64,000 nucleotides of DNA from Roseovarius mucosus (GCF_002080415.1 NZ_CP020474.1:124001-188000), one strand, 5' to 3'; positions 1 through 9,021 are shown, counted from the first letter of the stretch. The notes: generated by a model not told the origin, from the letters alone. Numbers and translations: made by a program.

Positions 1-1301
1 ATAAATATCCCCGGCCCATGCCGCGCGGCGCAGTCTTGCAACCGCGTGCCAAACTCCTCTGTCAGCTCCTCATCGCGGAACCGGCAGCCGTCATCGGCCA
101 CGCGCGAGCGGGTCGCGGTCGGGCTGTACCTCTCGTAATTGGCGCGGGTGACGGGATCGAGCCGATGCTCAAGGTAATGCGCGCGAAACCCGTCGGTTTC
201 CTGCCCCAAAAGGCCCAGACCGCCCAGAACCATCATACAGGCAGCCGCAGTGCCAAAAAGGCGCAGGGGCGGCAGCGCGTGCATGCGCCGGAACGGTCGC
301 TCGACATAGCGCCAACTCAGGCAGGCCAGCGCAAAGGCCAGCGCGCAGGCGGCCAGCATGAGCCACAGGTCTTCTCGCCCGGTGCCGATGCGCGTGAACA
401 CCAGCGCGGGCACATGCCAAAGATAGAGCGAATAGCTGACCAGCCCGACAAAGACGACCGGACGCCAGCCCAAAACCTGCCCGGTCAGGCTCTGCCCTTT
501 GGCAAAGGCGATGACCAATGCCGCGCCCACACAGGGCAAGAGCGCGGCAAGCCCCGGAAACGCGGTTTCGGTGTCATAGGTGAACACAGCCCAGAGAATG
601 AGCGCCAGACCCAACAGCGCGCCATGCCGAAACCGCCCGCCATCGCGCAGCGCGGCCCCCTGCGGCGTGGTCAGCCAATAGGCAATGAGAACGCCCACCA
701 ACAATTCCCACAGCCGCGCATAAAGCAGGAAAAAGGCGCGCGCCTCATTGCCCCGCGCAATCTGCCATTGCGCCAGCGCAAGACTGAGGAGCGCCACGGC
801 GATGAAAATGCGGACCTGCCATTTTGCCCCCGCCCGCCATGTGAGCAGCACCGCCATGGGGAAGATCAGGTAGAACTGTTCCTCGACCGACAGGCTCCAA
901 TTATGCAAAAGCGGTTTGAACTCTGCCGCCGTCGCAAAATAGCCGCTGACCTCAAGGAAATAGACATTGGCGAAAAACACGGTTGAGGCGGCGATACTGC
1001 CGGAAAATTCGGCCATCGCCGAAGGGTCCAGCAGCGCCCAGGCGATGGGATAGCTGACCGCCATCATCACAAAAAGCGCCGGAAAAATGCGCCTGATACG
1101 GCGGCCATAAAATCCGGTGAGCGTAAAGTTGCCCGCGGCACGCTCGCTCAGGATAATCGACGTGATCAGATAGCCGGAGATCACAAAGAACACATCGACG
1201 CCGACAAACCCGCCGGGAAACCACGTAACGCCCGCGTGATAAAATACGACCGGCAAGATCGCTATCGCACGCAAACCGTCGATTTCGGGGCGATACTTCA
1301 T
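1..1301 (-). CDS. Acyltransferase family 3 (OafA/YrhL type), partial
   Basis: Integral-membrane acyltransferase that probably O-acylates a surface polysaccharide or lipid. The reading frame opens at an ATG at 1301 and stays open for 433 codons to the window edge, so the C-terminus is missing. Family signatures are clear: IDGLRAIAILPVVFYHAG with the putative catalytic His22, followed by GVDVFFVISGYL, and later a typical LVSYSLYLWHVP transmembrane segment and a WRYVERPFRR stretch that closes the ten-helix acyltransferase domain near residue 340. The protein continues after this with non-membrane sequence ending at DCAARHGPGIFI, which suggests the C-terminal SGNH-type domain found in many members; that part is inference. 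It follows the methyltransferase gene by 47 nt on the same strand, so the two are probably co-transcribed. The family call is firm, the substrate unknown. Confidence 0.9.
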   Translation of the reverse strand, partial: MKYRPEIDGLRAIAILPVVFYHAGVTWFPGGFVGVDVFFVISGYLITSIILSERAAGNFTLTGFYGRRIRRIFPALFVMMAVSYPIAWALLDPSAMAEFSGSIAASTVFFANVYFLEVSGYFATAAEFKPLLHNWSLSVEEQFYLIFPMAVLLTWRAGAKWQVRIFIAVALLSLALAQWQIARGNEARAFFLLYARLWELLVGVLIAYWLTTPQGAALRDGGRFRHGALLGLALILWAVFTYDTETAFPGLAALLPCVGAALVIAFAKGQSLTGQVLGWRPVVFVGLVSYSLYLWHVPALVFTRIGTGREDLWLMLAACALAFALACLSWRYVERPFRRMHALPPLRLFGTAAACMMVLGGLGLLGQETDGFRAHYLEHRLDPVTRANYERYSPTATRSRVADDGCRFRDEELTEEFGTRLQDCAARHGPGIF

Positions 1302-1348
1302 GATGAACGCACTCGGCACACGTCGGGATTTTCAGTCACTGGCGCGGA

Positions 1349-2026
1349 TCAGGCCATCCGCTCGACGGTCTGGTATTCTTTCTTGCGGTTCTTGGCGAAG
1401 CCGAACTTCTTCTTGCGCCCCGTCGCGGTCGAGGTGATCAGCCGGTAAGAGACATCCGTGTGCCGCATGGCGATCCCGTGAAACAAACCGGCCCACCATT
1501 CGGGGGATTTGACCGTGCAATGCACGTTCTGCCCATTGGGCAGCACCTTGACCGCCGGATAGCAGGCGACATTGGCGTATAGAAACTTGCGCGCATAGCC
1601 AAACATTTCTTCGACGATCCACGGCACATCGGGCGTGGTGATATGTTCCAGCACATCGGTGCAGATCACCCCATCATACTGCCGGTCGGGCAATTCCTTG
1701 AACGGTTCATGACCCGGGTCATAGCAGCGGATATCGGTCACGCCCCAATAGTCCTGAATGCTGGGCACCGTCAGCTCTTTGGTCAGCGCCACATCGCGCA
1801 GGTCATATCCAACTGCCTTGCCCGCGCCGTAATCCAGAATATCCGCCGCGCCGGTTCGGTCGATCATCTCTTTGATACCGGGCGCATGGCGGATCAACAT
1901 TTTACCGGGAAAGGTCTGGGTGCCGGATTTTCCAGCCGCCGCTTCGCCCTCTTCGTGCAGCCTCTCATACATGGCGACCATGTCGAGATACTCGGGGCTG
2001 GGATTGCCGCGTCCGTAAGAGGTCAT
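1349..2026 (-). CDS. Class I SAM-dependent methyltransferase-like protein
   Basis: A 225-residue protein with a recognisable SAM-binding core: ILDYGAGKA (about residues 63-71) fits motif I, and YDGVICTDVLEHI (about 117-129) fits the acidic post-motif typical of small-molecule or saccharide methyltransferases. The C-terminus is very basic (GRKKKFGFAKNRKKE). The reading frame extends upstream to 2158, but that part is Arg/Lys-rich and unlike a domain, so I chose the ATG at 2026, which begins MTSYGRG; the ribosome site there is weak. The gene precedes the acyltransferase by 47 nt, suggesting a short operon for modifying a glycan or lipid. The substrate cannot be inferred. The family assignment comes from motifs only. 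Confidence 0.7.
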   Translation of the reverse strand: MTSYGRGNPSPEYLDMVAMYERLHEEGEAAAGKSGTQTFPGKMLIRHAPGIKEMIDRTGAADILDYGAGKAVGYDLRDVALTKELTVPSIQDYWGVTDIRCYDPGHEPFKELPDRQYDGVICTDVLEHITTPDVPWIVEEMFGYARKFLYANVACYPAVKVLPNGQNVHCTVKSPEWWAGLFHGIAMRHTDVSYRLITSTATGRKKKFGFAKNRKKEYQTVERMA

Positions 2027-2571
2027 GCTGTCTGTCCGTTCTTGCAAAAGGAGGGTTCGTCGAGATTTTGACGCCCTCTTAATCGCTAAGGCGCGACGTT
2101 TCGACATTAAAATTGTCGCGGGGGGGCAAAAGTAGCGGGGCCGCGTGTTTTTTTGCAAAGTTTCGTCTGGTTTGTCTCCGCTTCTCGATCATTGCCCTAA
2201 TTCATCTGTCAGGAATGAACCTCAAGCAAAATTTCAGCTGCGCGAGGGGCTTTGAGTAAATCTGATGAAAACCAAAGGCTTGCATGCTGCTTGACACTTG
2301 CTGGAACCGTCCGCGCCTTCTGTGTTCTGGAAACGCTGCATCTTTATGCGCTGAATTGCGCCGCCGAAAGCCATCATCGGAAGTAAAAGATGCATAATAC
2401 ATGTCCCTTAAAGGCTGATCCACCCCGCACATTTGGAACGATTTTTGCAGCACTTGTTGAGGATCCACCTCATAAGGATAGGTTCCCGAGAAGAGAAATA
2501 TAAACTACCGGTTGTATTCATTGTTGTGTGTCATTGGTAATCCGGTGTTTTAGACCGTTGAGGATGATTGA
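2027..2571. other. 545-bp intergenic region
   Basis: This divergent spacer lies between the methyltransferase (minus) and the glycosidase-RTX gene (plus). It is visibly richer in A+T than its surroundings. A possible 88-codon minus-strand frame (2202-2468) has no recognisable domain and no good ribosome site, so I do not call it. Promoters for both flanking genes must lie here, but no -35/-10 pair stands out. No RNA gene or repeat was recognised. Confidence 0.5.
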
Positions 2572-5484
2572 ATGATACGAGTTGTAGATCAAACGGACCG
2601 GAATTCGGGCACTACGGTCACGCCCGAAATGTTCGGCACCAACCTCACAATCACCACCAATATTTCCTTGCGGGACAAGGTGATCGACCGGTTCACAGAG
2701 GCGAATATCACCAATTTGCGGTTCCCCGGTGGCTCGATCACCGAAAGCCATTTTGACATTTCCGACATTGCAGGCGGCAGCCACGAGCGCACGGTGGGAT
2801 CGTTCGAGAATAGCGGCGCGCTTGACCTGATCGCCTTTTCCGATTTTCTCGATTTCACCGCCACGCTTGGCACCAGCACAACCTTTGTTATTCCCACCTC
2901 GGTGGGTTTCACACAAACCGCAGGCGAGGCGCTGTTGGCGGGCACCTATGGCGGCCGGCTTGTGTCCGCGAGCTATCTTCAGGATGTGGCCGATTTCGTC
3001 ACGATGGCGGTGCAAAGTGCGGCGGCGGCAGGTGTGCGGATCGACGCCTTTGAGATTGGCAATGAATTCTGGGGCTCGGGGCGTATGACCGCGCATGAAT
3101 ACGGCAGTTTGGCCGCTGCCGTGGCCCAAACGGTTGAGACAACGTTGTTCGATCTGGACCTTGTTCGCGCAAAGCAACCTGACATCGTGGTGCAAACCCT
3201 CAGTGCTGCGGGCGTCTATTCGCCAAATGGCGGCGGCGTGCTGTATGTCGATCCCCTCACACGGTTTGTGTATCAGCCAACCCAGATTGGTGATGCGGGC
3301 GTGCCGCCGCTCACACAGCTCACGCAGGTTGCCGTGCCCTCGCAAGGGAACGCCAAAACCCAGAACACCGTGATCCTTTCGGCTTTCGCGCAAGAGTCGA
3401 TGTTGGTGCAGGCCGCAAATGGCGGAATTTTCTCGATCGACGTGTCTGATGCAGCCAATGCAATCGATGCCATCAGCGAGCACTATTACCTCGATGGCGG
3501 TTTGGGGGCCGTCGATACGCAGGAACAATTCGGCTTCACCCAGCTTGAGTTCTGGCGGATGAATCTAGGCAACCGCAGCGCGGCCTTGCCGGAACTCGAT
3601 TACTACATCACCGAATGGAACGTAAGCCGCACAGGCGACGTGAACGAGGCAAACAATCGCGGCCTGCAACACGCAATCCTTGATGTCGCCATGTTCTACG
3701 AGATGGTAACGCATGACGTGACCACCGCGCATTACTGGCCCTCGCTCTTCAACAACAGCCGCTCCGTCACGCTGGTCTGCACTTGTCGCGGGCATCTCAC
3801 CATCGCAGGAGAATCGTATTCCCTCTTGCACAAAGCCGTTGGTATGACCCCGGTTCTGGATTTTCTCGAGGCGGATAACATCACGATCCACGGGTTCGAG
3901 AACGGCCCAGAGTCGTTCTTCATCCTGGCTGATCTAAGCGGCACAGCCACAGACAAGACGCTTGATTTCAGTGCCGTGCTCGATCCCTCCGCGACGCTCT
4001 ATCGCGTGTCCTATAGCGAGCTATGGGATGGCGGGGCCGGGGGACAGGACGAAGAAGCCGCACAGGTCGTGCTTGAAACTGAGTTTGTCGATCTGATTTC
4101 CGCCGAGGATCTGGAATCCTTTCTTGTGACCATGCAGGCTTGGTCCCTGGTCTATCTGCATCTTGAGGCCGTCACCGATGGTGTCGCGGCCAAACCCGGA
4201 CAGGCGAGCCGGACCGTGACAGTCACCGTGGGTGATGACCCGCTCAGCCTTGGCGATATGCCGGGCGAAGAGGATCATCATACCAATGTCAAAGGGCCAC
4301 GGTTCATTCTCAATGGCGGCGCAGGTGACGACACGCTCAATGGCGGGGCTGGCGATGACCGCCTCATCGGCGGCTTGGGCGATGACCTGATGCTTGGCGG
4401 TATCGGGGACGACGTGGCCGTGTTTGAAGGTGTCACCTTTGATACGGTGGCGTTCAGCCTGACGCCCGGTGGGCTGCGCGTTGTCTCTGCGCTTGGGATT
4501 GACGACCTGACAGATGTCGAATGGATGGAATTCGGGGATCAGACTGTGTCTGTGGCTGAGGTGCGCGTCGCGATGCTCGGGTTTCCGGGCGATTTCGTTA
4601 TGGCGGGTGACGCGGGCGAAATGCTGTTCGGCACAGACTCGGACGATACTCTGATCGGCGGCGACGGCGATGATATAATTTCGGGGGGCTTGGGCAATGA
4701 CAGTCTCGATGGGGGCGCAGGCAATGACAGGATTTCCGCCTCTGATGGCAATGACTTCATACTGGGTGGCCCCGGAAACGATGATATCGGCGGTGGTCCG
4801 GGCAATGACACCATCAACGGCGGCGAGGGCGATGACATTATTGGCGGCGGCTTTGGGGCGGATAGCATCTTGGGCGGCGACGGCAATGACGTGGTCGCAG
4901 GGGGGGCGGACAATGACACGCTCTCGGGCGGCGCAGGCAATGACAGCATATCGGGCAGCTTTGGCAGTGATCTGATCTTTGGCAATGATGGCGCGGATGA
5001 CATCGGCGGCGGCACCGGTCAGGACACCATCAACGCAGGCGCAGGCGATGACAGCGTGGGCGGCGGCGAGGGCAATGACAGCATCCTTGGCGAAGACGGC
5101 AACGATTTTCTCGCCGGGGGCGGTCGCGATGACACGATCAACGGCGGCACTGGCGATGACACGATCAACGGCGGCTCGGGCAGTGATCGCATGAGCGGCG
5201 GTGCCGGCGCGGATCAATTCGTGTTCTCGTCCTTTTTCGATGGCGAGGTGGATGTGATCACCGATTTCGAAGATGGGGTGGACAGTTTTTTCATCCGCCG
5301 GTTTGACCCCGACACCGGGGTTGAGAATATCACCAACGGCGGCAATGGTCTTGTCGGCTTCCTTGCGGCGCTGAACATCACCGACACCGCAGCGGGCGCA
5401 GAGATGAACGTCAATGGCAACACGATCCTTGTCGAAGGCATCACCGCCGCACAACTGACGCTTGAGGATTTCCAGTTTCTTTAA
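2572..5484 (+). CDS. Secreted RTX protein with clan GH-A-like glycosidase domain
   Basis: A 970-residue two-part protein. Residues 1 to about 480 resemble a (beta/alpha)8 glycosidase of clan GH-A: Glu165 sits in EIGNEFWGSG (acid/base NE after strand 4) and Glu348 in YYITEWN (nucleophile after strand 7), a normal spacing of 183 residues. A short GGxGxD block begins near residue 582, then a linker, then about twenty nonapeptide calcium-binding repeats (roughly 690-880) and a C-terminal ADQFVFSSFFDGE / VITDFEDGVD segment typical of proteins exported by type I secretion. There is no N-terminal signal peptide, as expected for that route. No type I exporter genes lie in the window. The ATG follows GAGG by nine bases. 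The substrate is unknown; the protein may act on an extracellular polysaccharide. Its C-terminal third is duplicated in the next gene. Confidence 0.8.
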   Translation: MIRVVDQTDRNSGTTVTPEMFGTNLTITTNISLRDKVIDRFTEANITNLRFPGGSITESHFDISDIAGGSHERTVGSFENSGALDLIAFSDFLDFTATLGTSTTFVIPTSVGFTQTAGEALLAGTYGGRLVSASYLQDVADFVTMAVQSAAAAGVRIDAFEIGNEFWGSGRMTAHEYGSLAAAVAQTVETTLFDLDLVRAKQPDIVVQTLSAAGVYSPNGGGVLYVDPLTRFVYQPTQIGDAGVPPLTQLTQVAVPSQGNAKTQNTVILSAFAQESMLVQAANGGIFSIDVSDAANAIDAISEHYYLDGGLGAVDTQEQFGFTQLEFWRMNLGNRSAALPELDYYITEWNVSRTGDVNEANNRGLQHAILDVAMFYEMVTHDVTTAHYWPSLFNNSRSVTLVCTCRGHLTIAGESYSLLHKAVGMTPVLDFLEADNITIHGFENGPESFFILADLSGTATDKTLDFSAVLDPSATLYRVSYSELWDGGAGGQDEEAAQVVLETEFVDLISAEDLESFLVTMQAWSLVYLHLEAVTDGVAAKPGQASRTVTVTVGDDPLSLGDMPGEEDHHTNVKGPRFILNGGAGDDTLNGGAGDDRLIGGLGDDLMLGGIGDDVAVFEGVTFDTVAFSLTPGGLRVVSALGIDDLTDVEWMEFGDQTVSVAEVRVAMLGFPGDFVMAGDAGEMLFGTDSDDTLIGGDGDDIISGGLGNDSLDGGAGNDRISASDGNDFILGGPGNDDIGGGPGNDTINGGEGDDIIGGGFGADSILGGDGNDVVAGGADNDTLSGGAGNDSISGSFGSDLIFGNDGADDIGGGTGQDTINAGAGDDSVGGGEGNDSILGEDGNDFLAGGGRDDTINGGTGDDTINGGSGSDRMSGGAGADQFVFSSFFDGEVDVITDFEDGVDSFFIRRFDPDTGVENITNGGNGLVGFLAALNITDTAAGAEMNVNGNTILVEGITAAQLTLEDFQFL
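4591..5484 (+). repeat. Duplicated RTX module, copy 1
   Basis: The last 298 codons of the glycosidase-RTX gene, aligned end to end with positions 6471-7364 at a constant offset of 1880 bp. Both copies run from a (F/R)PGxFxxA segment through the RTX repeats to the shared C-terminus QLTxxDFQFL with no net insertion or deletion. Long stretches agree closely at nucleotide level. Confidence 0.85.
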
Positions 5485-5510
5485 TGATTCTCGCGCTAAG
5501 CCACTGCATC

Positions 5511-5533
5511 AGAGCGCCCAAGGGCGCTCTTTT
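5511..5533 (+). terminator. Rho-independent terminator after glycosidase-RTX gene
   Basis: AGAGCGCCC (5511-5519) pairs perfectly with GGGCGCTCT (5522-5530), followed by TTT. It lies 27 bases after the stop codon. The loop is tight (CAAG if the closing C-G pair opens). It separates the two RTX genes into distinct transcription units. Confidence 0.75.
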
Positions 5534-5592
5534 GGTATCAACAACATTGGCCCACGCAAGGGCATAGATTTCATAGCTTGAAACTGGCGGCA

Positions 5593-5616
5593 TTCGGTTT
5601 TACCGAACGGGTAAAA
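5593..5616. promoter_or_regulatory. Two overlapping dyads before second RTX gene
   Basis: TTCGGT-TTT-ACCGAA (5593-5607) overlaps TTTTACC-GAACG-GGTAAAA (5598-5616). The two inverted repeats share the TTTTACC block, so only one can form as RNA at a time. The second ends 17 bases before the ATG at 5634. The position suits an operator that blocks transcription, or an RNA structure near the ribosome site. No known regulator consensus was recognised. Confidence 0.5.
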
Positions 5617-5633
5617 CGTTGGTGGGTGAGTTC

Positions 5634-7364
5634 ATGAATCTTTTTACGGTTAACGGTTTTGCGGCGCGTATTGATGACATCGTGTTGCGACCCAATGGCA
5701 CGGTCAGCGTGATCGCAGCAGACTTCCGGACTGTGTCTCTCGAACTCTCGGTGCCATCTGATCAGTTCTCTTATCGGTTTGCAGGGCCGGCCACCGCCGG
5801 AGAGGTTCCAGACGTCATCATCAATAACCTCAGCGAGTTTCGGATCGCGCGCCTTGATGGTATCGACCTGACCTCGGATGCCAACACGATAGATTTTCCG
5901 GCTTTGGGTTTTCTGACAACTGGCTTTGGCCAAGCTGTCATGATCTCCTTCTTCGATTTCGCAACAAATGTTAATTACTTCTTCCAGCTTGGCGGCTCTG
6001 GTGTGGTGCAGCCCACCAATCTGGCGAGCTTCACGCAATTTGCCTCCTCGATCATCGGGGGCGGTCCCGTGACCCAAGGGGCCTTTGCCCCAAATCAACC
6101 CATTGCGCTCAGTGCCTTTGCGAACACAACGGTGTCAGAGCTGTCTGACGACGAGCTTGTGATTGGCACCAACGCTCAAGACTTTCTTACAGGTGGCGTG
6201 GGGCAGGATACCTTGCAAGGGCTTAACGGCAATGACGTGCTAAACGGCGGCACCGGCGATGACCTGCTGGACGGCGGCGAAGGTTTCGATACGGCCACTT
6301 ATAACATTGGCTCGCCGAGCGAGTTTCAGATCACTCTGACTGAGACCGGCTTGCGCCTCGCCTCGCCCTTTGAAGGCGTGGATGATCTGATCAACATCGA
6401 GCAGGTCGAATTTGCGGGGCAATCCGTTCTGGTGAGCGACCTGATCGAGGAAATCGTCGGGCGTCCGGGCGTGTTTCTTGTGGCCGCAGAGGGGGGTGAT
6501 ACCCTGATTGGCACTGATGACAACGATACCCTGATCGGGGAACAGGGCCATGACGGGCTCGCGGGCGGGCCCGGCAACGACACGCTCGAAGGCAACGGAG
6601 GCAACGATTCCATTTCCGGCTCGGATGGCAATGACCTGATTTCCGGCGGTGCTGGCAACGACAATATCGGCGGGGGTCAGGGCGATGACACCATCGACGG
6701 CGGCAGTGGTGACGATATCATCGGCGGCGGCTTTGGCGCGGATAGCATCACGGGCGGCGCGGGCAATGACGTGGTTGCCGGTGGTGCCGATAGTGACACC
6801 CTGTCCGGCGGCGATGGCAATGACAGCGTGTCGGGCAGCTTTGGCAACGACCTGATTTTTGGCAACGGGGGCGCGGATGATATCGGCGGCGGCACCGGGC
6901 GGGATACGATTGACGCAGGCGCAGGGGATGATCGCGTGGGCGGTGGCGAAGGCGATGACAGTATCCTTGGCGGTGACGGTGATGACTTCCTCGCTGGTGG
7001 CGGGCGTAACGATCTGATCGACGGCGGCGCAGGCAGTGACACGATCAACGCGGGCGCTGGAAATGACACGATCACTGGCGGTGCGGATGCCGATTTGTTC
7101 GTGTTCAGCGCCTTTTTCGACGGCGAGTCGGATGCGATCACCGATTTTGAGGATGGTTCAGATATCTTCCTGATCCGCCGCTTCGATCCCGATACCGGCG
7201 TTGAGAATATCAACAACGGTGGCAACGGTCTGGCGGGCTTTCTGGCAGCGATGAATATCGTCGATTGGGCGGGCGGCGCGCAGATGACTGTGAATGGCAA
7301 CAACATCCTCGTTGAGGGGGTCACCGCCGCGCAACTGACGGTGGACGATTTCCAGTTCCTGTGA
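5634..7364 (+). CDS. RTX (hemolysin-type) calcium-binding protein
   Basis: A 576-residue protein, probably exported by a type I secretion system. Residues 1-165 form an N-terminal region that I do not recognise (MNLFTVNGFAARIDDIVLRP onward, rich in beta-prone sequence). From about residue 180 come GGxGxDxLxG repeats, a linker of the D-x-L-x-N-I-E type, a long block of nonapeptide repeats, and the C-terminal module shared with the upstream gene. The frame opens at a TTG at 5619, but the ATG at 5634 with GGTGAG five bases before it is the better start. It has its own regulatory dyad and is separated from the upstream gene by a terminator, so it is probably expressed independently. Function beyond calcium binding and export is unknown. 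Confidence 0.8.
   Translation: MNLFTVNGFAARIDDIVLRPNGTVSVIAADFRTVSLELSVPSDQFSYRFAGPATAGEVPDVIINNLSEFRIARLDGIDLTSDANTIDFPALGFLTTGFGQAVMISFFDFATNVNYFFQLGGSGVVQPTNLASFTQFASSIIGGGPVTQGAFAPNQPIALSAFANTTVSELSDDELVIGTNAQDFLTGGVGQDTLQGLNGNDVLNGGTGDDLLDGGEGFDTATYNIGSPSEFQITLTETGLRLASPFEGVDDLINIEQVEFAGQSVLVSDLIEEIVGRPGVFLVAAEGGDTLIGTDDNDTLIGEQGHDGLAGGPGNDTLEGNGGNDSISGSDGNDLISGGAGNDNIGGGQGDDTIDGGSGDDIIGGGFGADSITGGAGNDVVAGGADSDTLSGGDGNDSVSGSFGNDLIFGNGGADDIGGGTGRDTIDAGAGDDRVGGGEGDDSILGGDGDDFLAGGGRNDLIDGGAGSDTINAGAGNDTITGGADADLFVFSAFFDGESDAITDFEDGSDIFLIRRFDPDTGVENINNGGNGLAGFLAAMNIVDWAGGAQMTVNGNNILVEGVTAAQLTVDDFQFL
6471..7364 (+). repeat. Duplicated RTX module, copy 2
   Basis: Second copy of the 894-bp module described at 4591-5484. 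Start and end correspond at a fixed offset of 1880 bp. Differences are substitutions, concentrated in the linker; the repeat block and the FDPDTGVENI / NGGNGL tail are nearly the same. Confidence 0.85.
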
Positions 7365-7367
7365 TCG

Positions 7368-8297
7368 TCAGAGCGCCTTTGGCACGGCCACACCTTCGGC
7401 CAGATCCGCAAGCGCAGATTTGAGACGGGGACCGGCGAAATCCAGAAAGGCGCGCAGCTTGGGGGCCATGAGGCGCGCCTCGGGATACACGAGATTAACG
7501 GGTTGCGGCGGCAGGGTATGGGCCTGTAACACCGGCACCAGACGCCCCGCCCGAATGTGGCTTGCCACCATATAGGACAGGGTGGGCGTGATGCCCTGAC
7601 CCAATATTGCCGCGTCGATGGCGGCCACCGCGTCGTTGATTTCAAGACGCGGGGCAAGTGCCACGCTGGCACTGCGCTGCCCGCTGCGATGCCGCCACTC
7701 GCGGTTGGGCATCAGCCCGGTAAAGGCGATCACCGCATGGTGGCGCAGGTCCGCAGGGGCAGCGGGCGTGCCGTGTTGCGCCAGATACTCGGGGCTTGCC
7801 ACCAGAATGCGATGCACCGTACCCAACCGTTTGGCAATCAGCCGCGACTCGGGCAACTCTCCGATGCGAATGGCCAGATCCACGCCTTCCTCGACCAGAT
7901 TGACCACCCGGTCGAGCAAGAGCACCGAGACCGACACACGCGGATGCGCCACCAAAAAGCTGCCAACCATCGGCCCAAGGGCGGAACGGCCAAACGTCAC
8001 CGACGCGGTCACCGTCAAATGCCCCTGCGGCGCGGTTGTCTCTCCCATCGCCTCACGCTCTGCGGTGTCAAGATCACCAAGCACGCGCCGCGCGGCACCC
8101 AAGAACCGCTCGCCGACATCGGTGATGGTCAGACTGCGCGTGGTTCGCTGAAAGACGCGCGCGCCCAACCGATCCTCAAGCGCGGCAATCGCCCGCGTCA
8201 CCGCAGGCGGCGACAGGTGCAGGCGCCGTGCCGCACCCGCAAAGCTGCCCGCCTCTGCCACAGCGATGAACACCTCAATCTCGTGCAAACGGTTCAT
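7368..8297 (-). CDS. LysR-family transcriptional regulator
   Basis: A 309-residue LysR-type regulator. The N-terminal winged helix-turn-helix is plain (AGSFAGAARRLHLSPPAVTR and IAALEDRLGARVFQRTTR), followed by the periplasmic-binding-protein-like effector domain (MGETTAPQGHLTVTASVTFG onward). It resembles the large group of LysR proteins that control a divergent operon. The ATG at 8297 has AAAGGA upstream and is preferred to the in-frame TTG at 8300. It faces the AhpD-like gene across a 125-bp spacer with inverted repeats, so it probably regulates that operon and itself. The stop codon is 3 bp from the stop of the RTX gene (convergent). The effector is unknown. Confidence 0.92.
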   Translation of the reverse strand: MNRLHEIEVFIAVAEAGSFAGAARRLHLSPPAVTRAIAALEDRLGARVFQRTTRSLTITDVGERFLGAARRVLGDLDTAEREAMGETTAPQGHLTVTASVTFGRSALGPMVGSFLVAHPRVSVSVLLLDRVVNLVEEGVDLAIRIGELPESRLIAKRLGTVHRILVASPEYLAQHGTPAAPADLRHHAVIAFTGLMPNREWRHRSGQRSASVALAPRLEINDAVAAIDAAILGQGITPTLSYMVASHIRAGRLVPVLQAHTLPPQPVNLVYPEARLMAPKLRAFLDFAGPRLKSALADLAEGVAVPKAL

Positions 8298-8302
8298 CAA
8301 TT

Positions 8303-8329
8303 ATTCCTTTCAACGGAATGAAGCATTCC
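8303..8329. promoter_or_regulatory. Probable LysR operator in divergent spacer
   Basis: Three ATTCC/GGAAT half-sites in alternating orientation: ATTCC at 8303, GGAAT at 8315, ATTCC at 8325, with spacers of 7 and 5 bases. The first pair fits the LysR T-N11-A dyad pattern. It lies just before the lysR start, as expected for autoregulation. Binding is inferred, not shown. Confidence 0.5.
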
Positions 8330-8422
8330 ACATTTCATCTATTCTTTCAAATACCATTCTGCCCCACCTTATGCCCAAGCGCGGCACATTGCCTGCGCGC
8401 TCTCAATATAAGGACAAAAGAC

Positions 8423-8968
8423 ATGGCCCGTATTCCTGTTATCGACCCGAAAACCGCCACAGGCGAGGCCAAGGCGCTGCTGGATGCCGTGCAATCGGCG
8501 CTTGGTATGGTGCCCAATTTCATCCGCGTTCTGGCCAATAGCCCCGCGGCGCTTCAGGCGTTCCTTGGGCTGCATGGCATTGCCGGGGCAGGGGCGCTTG
8601 ACCCATTGACGCGCGAACGCATCGCGCTTGCGGTGGCCGAACAGAACAGCTGCCAGTATTGCGTGTCTGCCCATACCGCAATTGGCCGCAAGGTGGGGCT
8701 GGACAGTGACGAAATCCTTGCCAACCGCGCGGGCCGTTCCGCCGATGCCAAGGCCGAGGCGGCGCTGACCTTTGCCCATACGCTGGTCGAACATGCCGGC
8801 GAAGTGAGCCAAGCAGAGTTTGCCGCCCTGCGCGCCGCTGGTCATTCCGACGCCGAGATCGTCGAAATCATTACCCATGTTGCCATGAATATCTTTACCA
8901 ATATTCTGGGCAAGGCCACACAGGTCGAGATCGACTTTCCCAAGGTCACGTTGAACACCGCCGCCTGA
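8423..8968 (+). CDS. AhpD-like carboxymuconolactone decarboxylase-fold protein
   Basis: A 181-residue member of the AhpD/CMD superfamily, usually small disulfide-cycling peroxidases. Glu73, Cys77, Cys80 and His84 in [12 protein letters not shown] form the expected E-x3-C-x2-C-x3-H active site. The frame extends upstream to 8318, but AAGGA eight bases before the ATG at 8423 and the family start ([12 protein letters not shown]) decide the start. It is the first gene of an operon with a DUF1348 protein (53 nt later) and a PPOX-fold protein, and it is divergent from a LysR regulator. The group looks like an inducible response to an oxidant or electrophile; this is inference from context. Confidence 0.88.
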   Translation: MARIPVIDPKTATGEAKALLDAVQSALGMVPNFIRVLANSPAALQAFLGLHGIAGAGALDPLTRERIALAVAEQNSCQYCVSAHTAIGRKVGLDSDEILANRAGRSADAKAEAALTFAHTLVEHAGEVSQAEFAALRAAGHSDAEIVEIITHVAMNIFTNILGKATQVEIDFPKVTLNTAA

Positions 8969-9021
8969 GCACAGATCGGCACAGCGCCGCCCAGCGCTGT
9001 GCCCCCAACCAAGGATCGCCA

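Noticed and set aside
18..986. 322-codon plus-strand frame at the left edge
   Set aside because: It is the reverse strand of the acyltransferase gene; Arg/Gln/His/Pro-rich with no domain.
2202..2468. 88-codon minus-strand frame in the 545-bp spacer
   Set aside because: No domain, no ribosome site and unusual composition; cannot be supported as a gene.
4645..5215. Repeat array resembling a CRISPR or minisatellite at first sight
   Set aside because: The periodicity is 27 bp and in frame, encoding GGxGxDxxx nonapeptides; there are no spacers.
4021..5454. 477-codon open frame antisense to the RTX repeats
   Set aside because: Its repetitive VIAxAAxDxVIA pattern is the mirror image of the GGxGxD codons. 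No domain or ribosome site.
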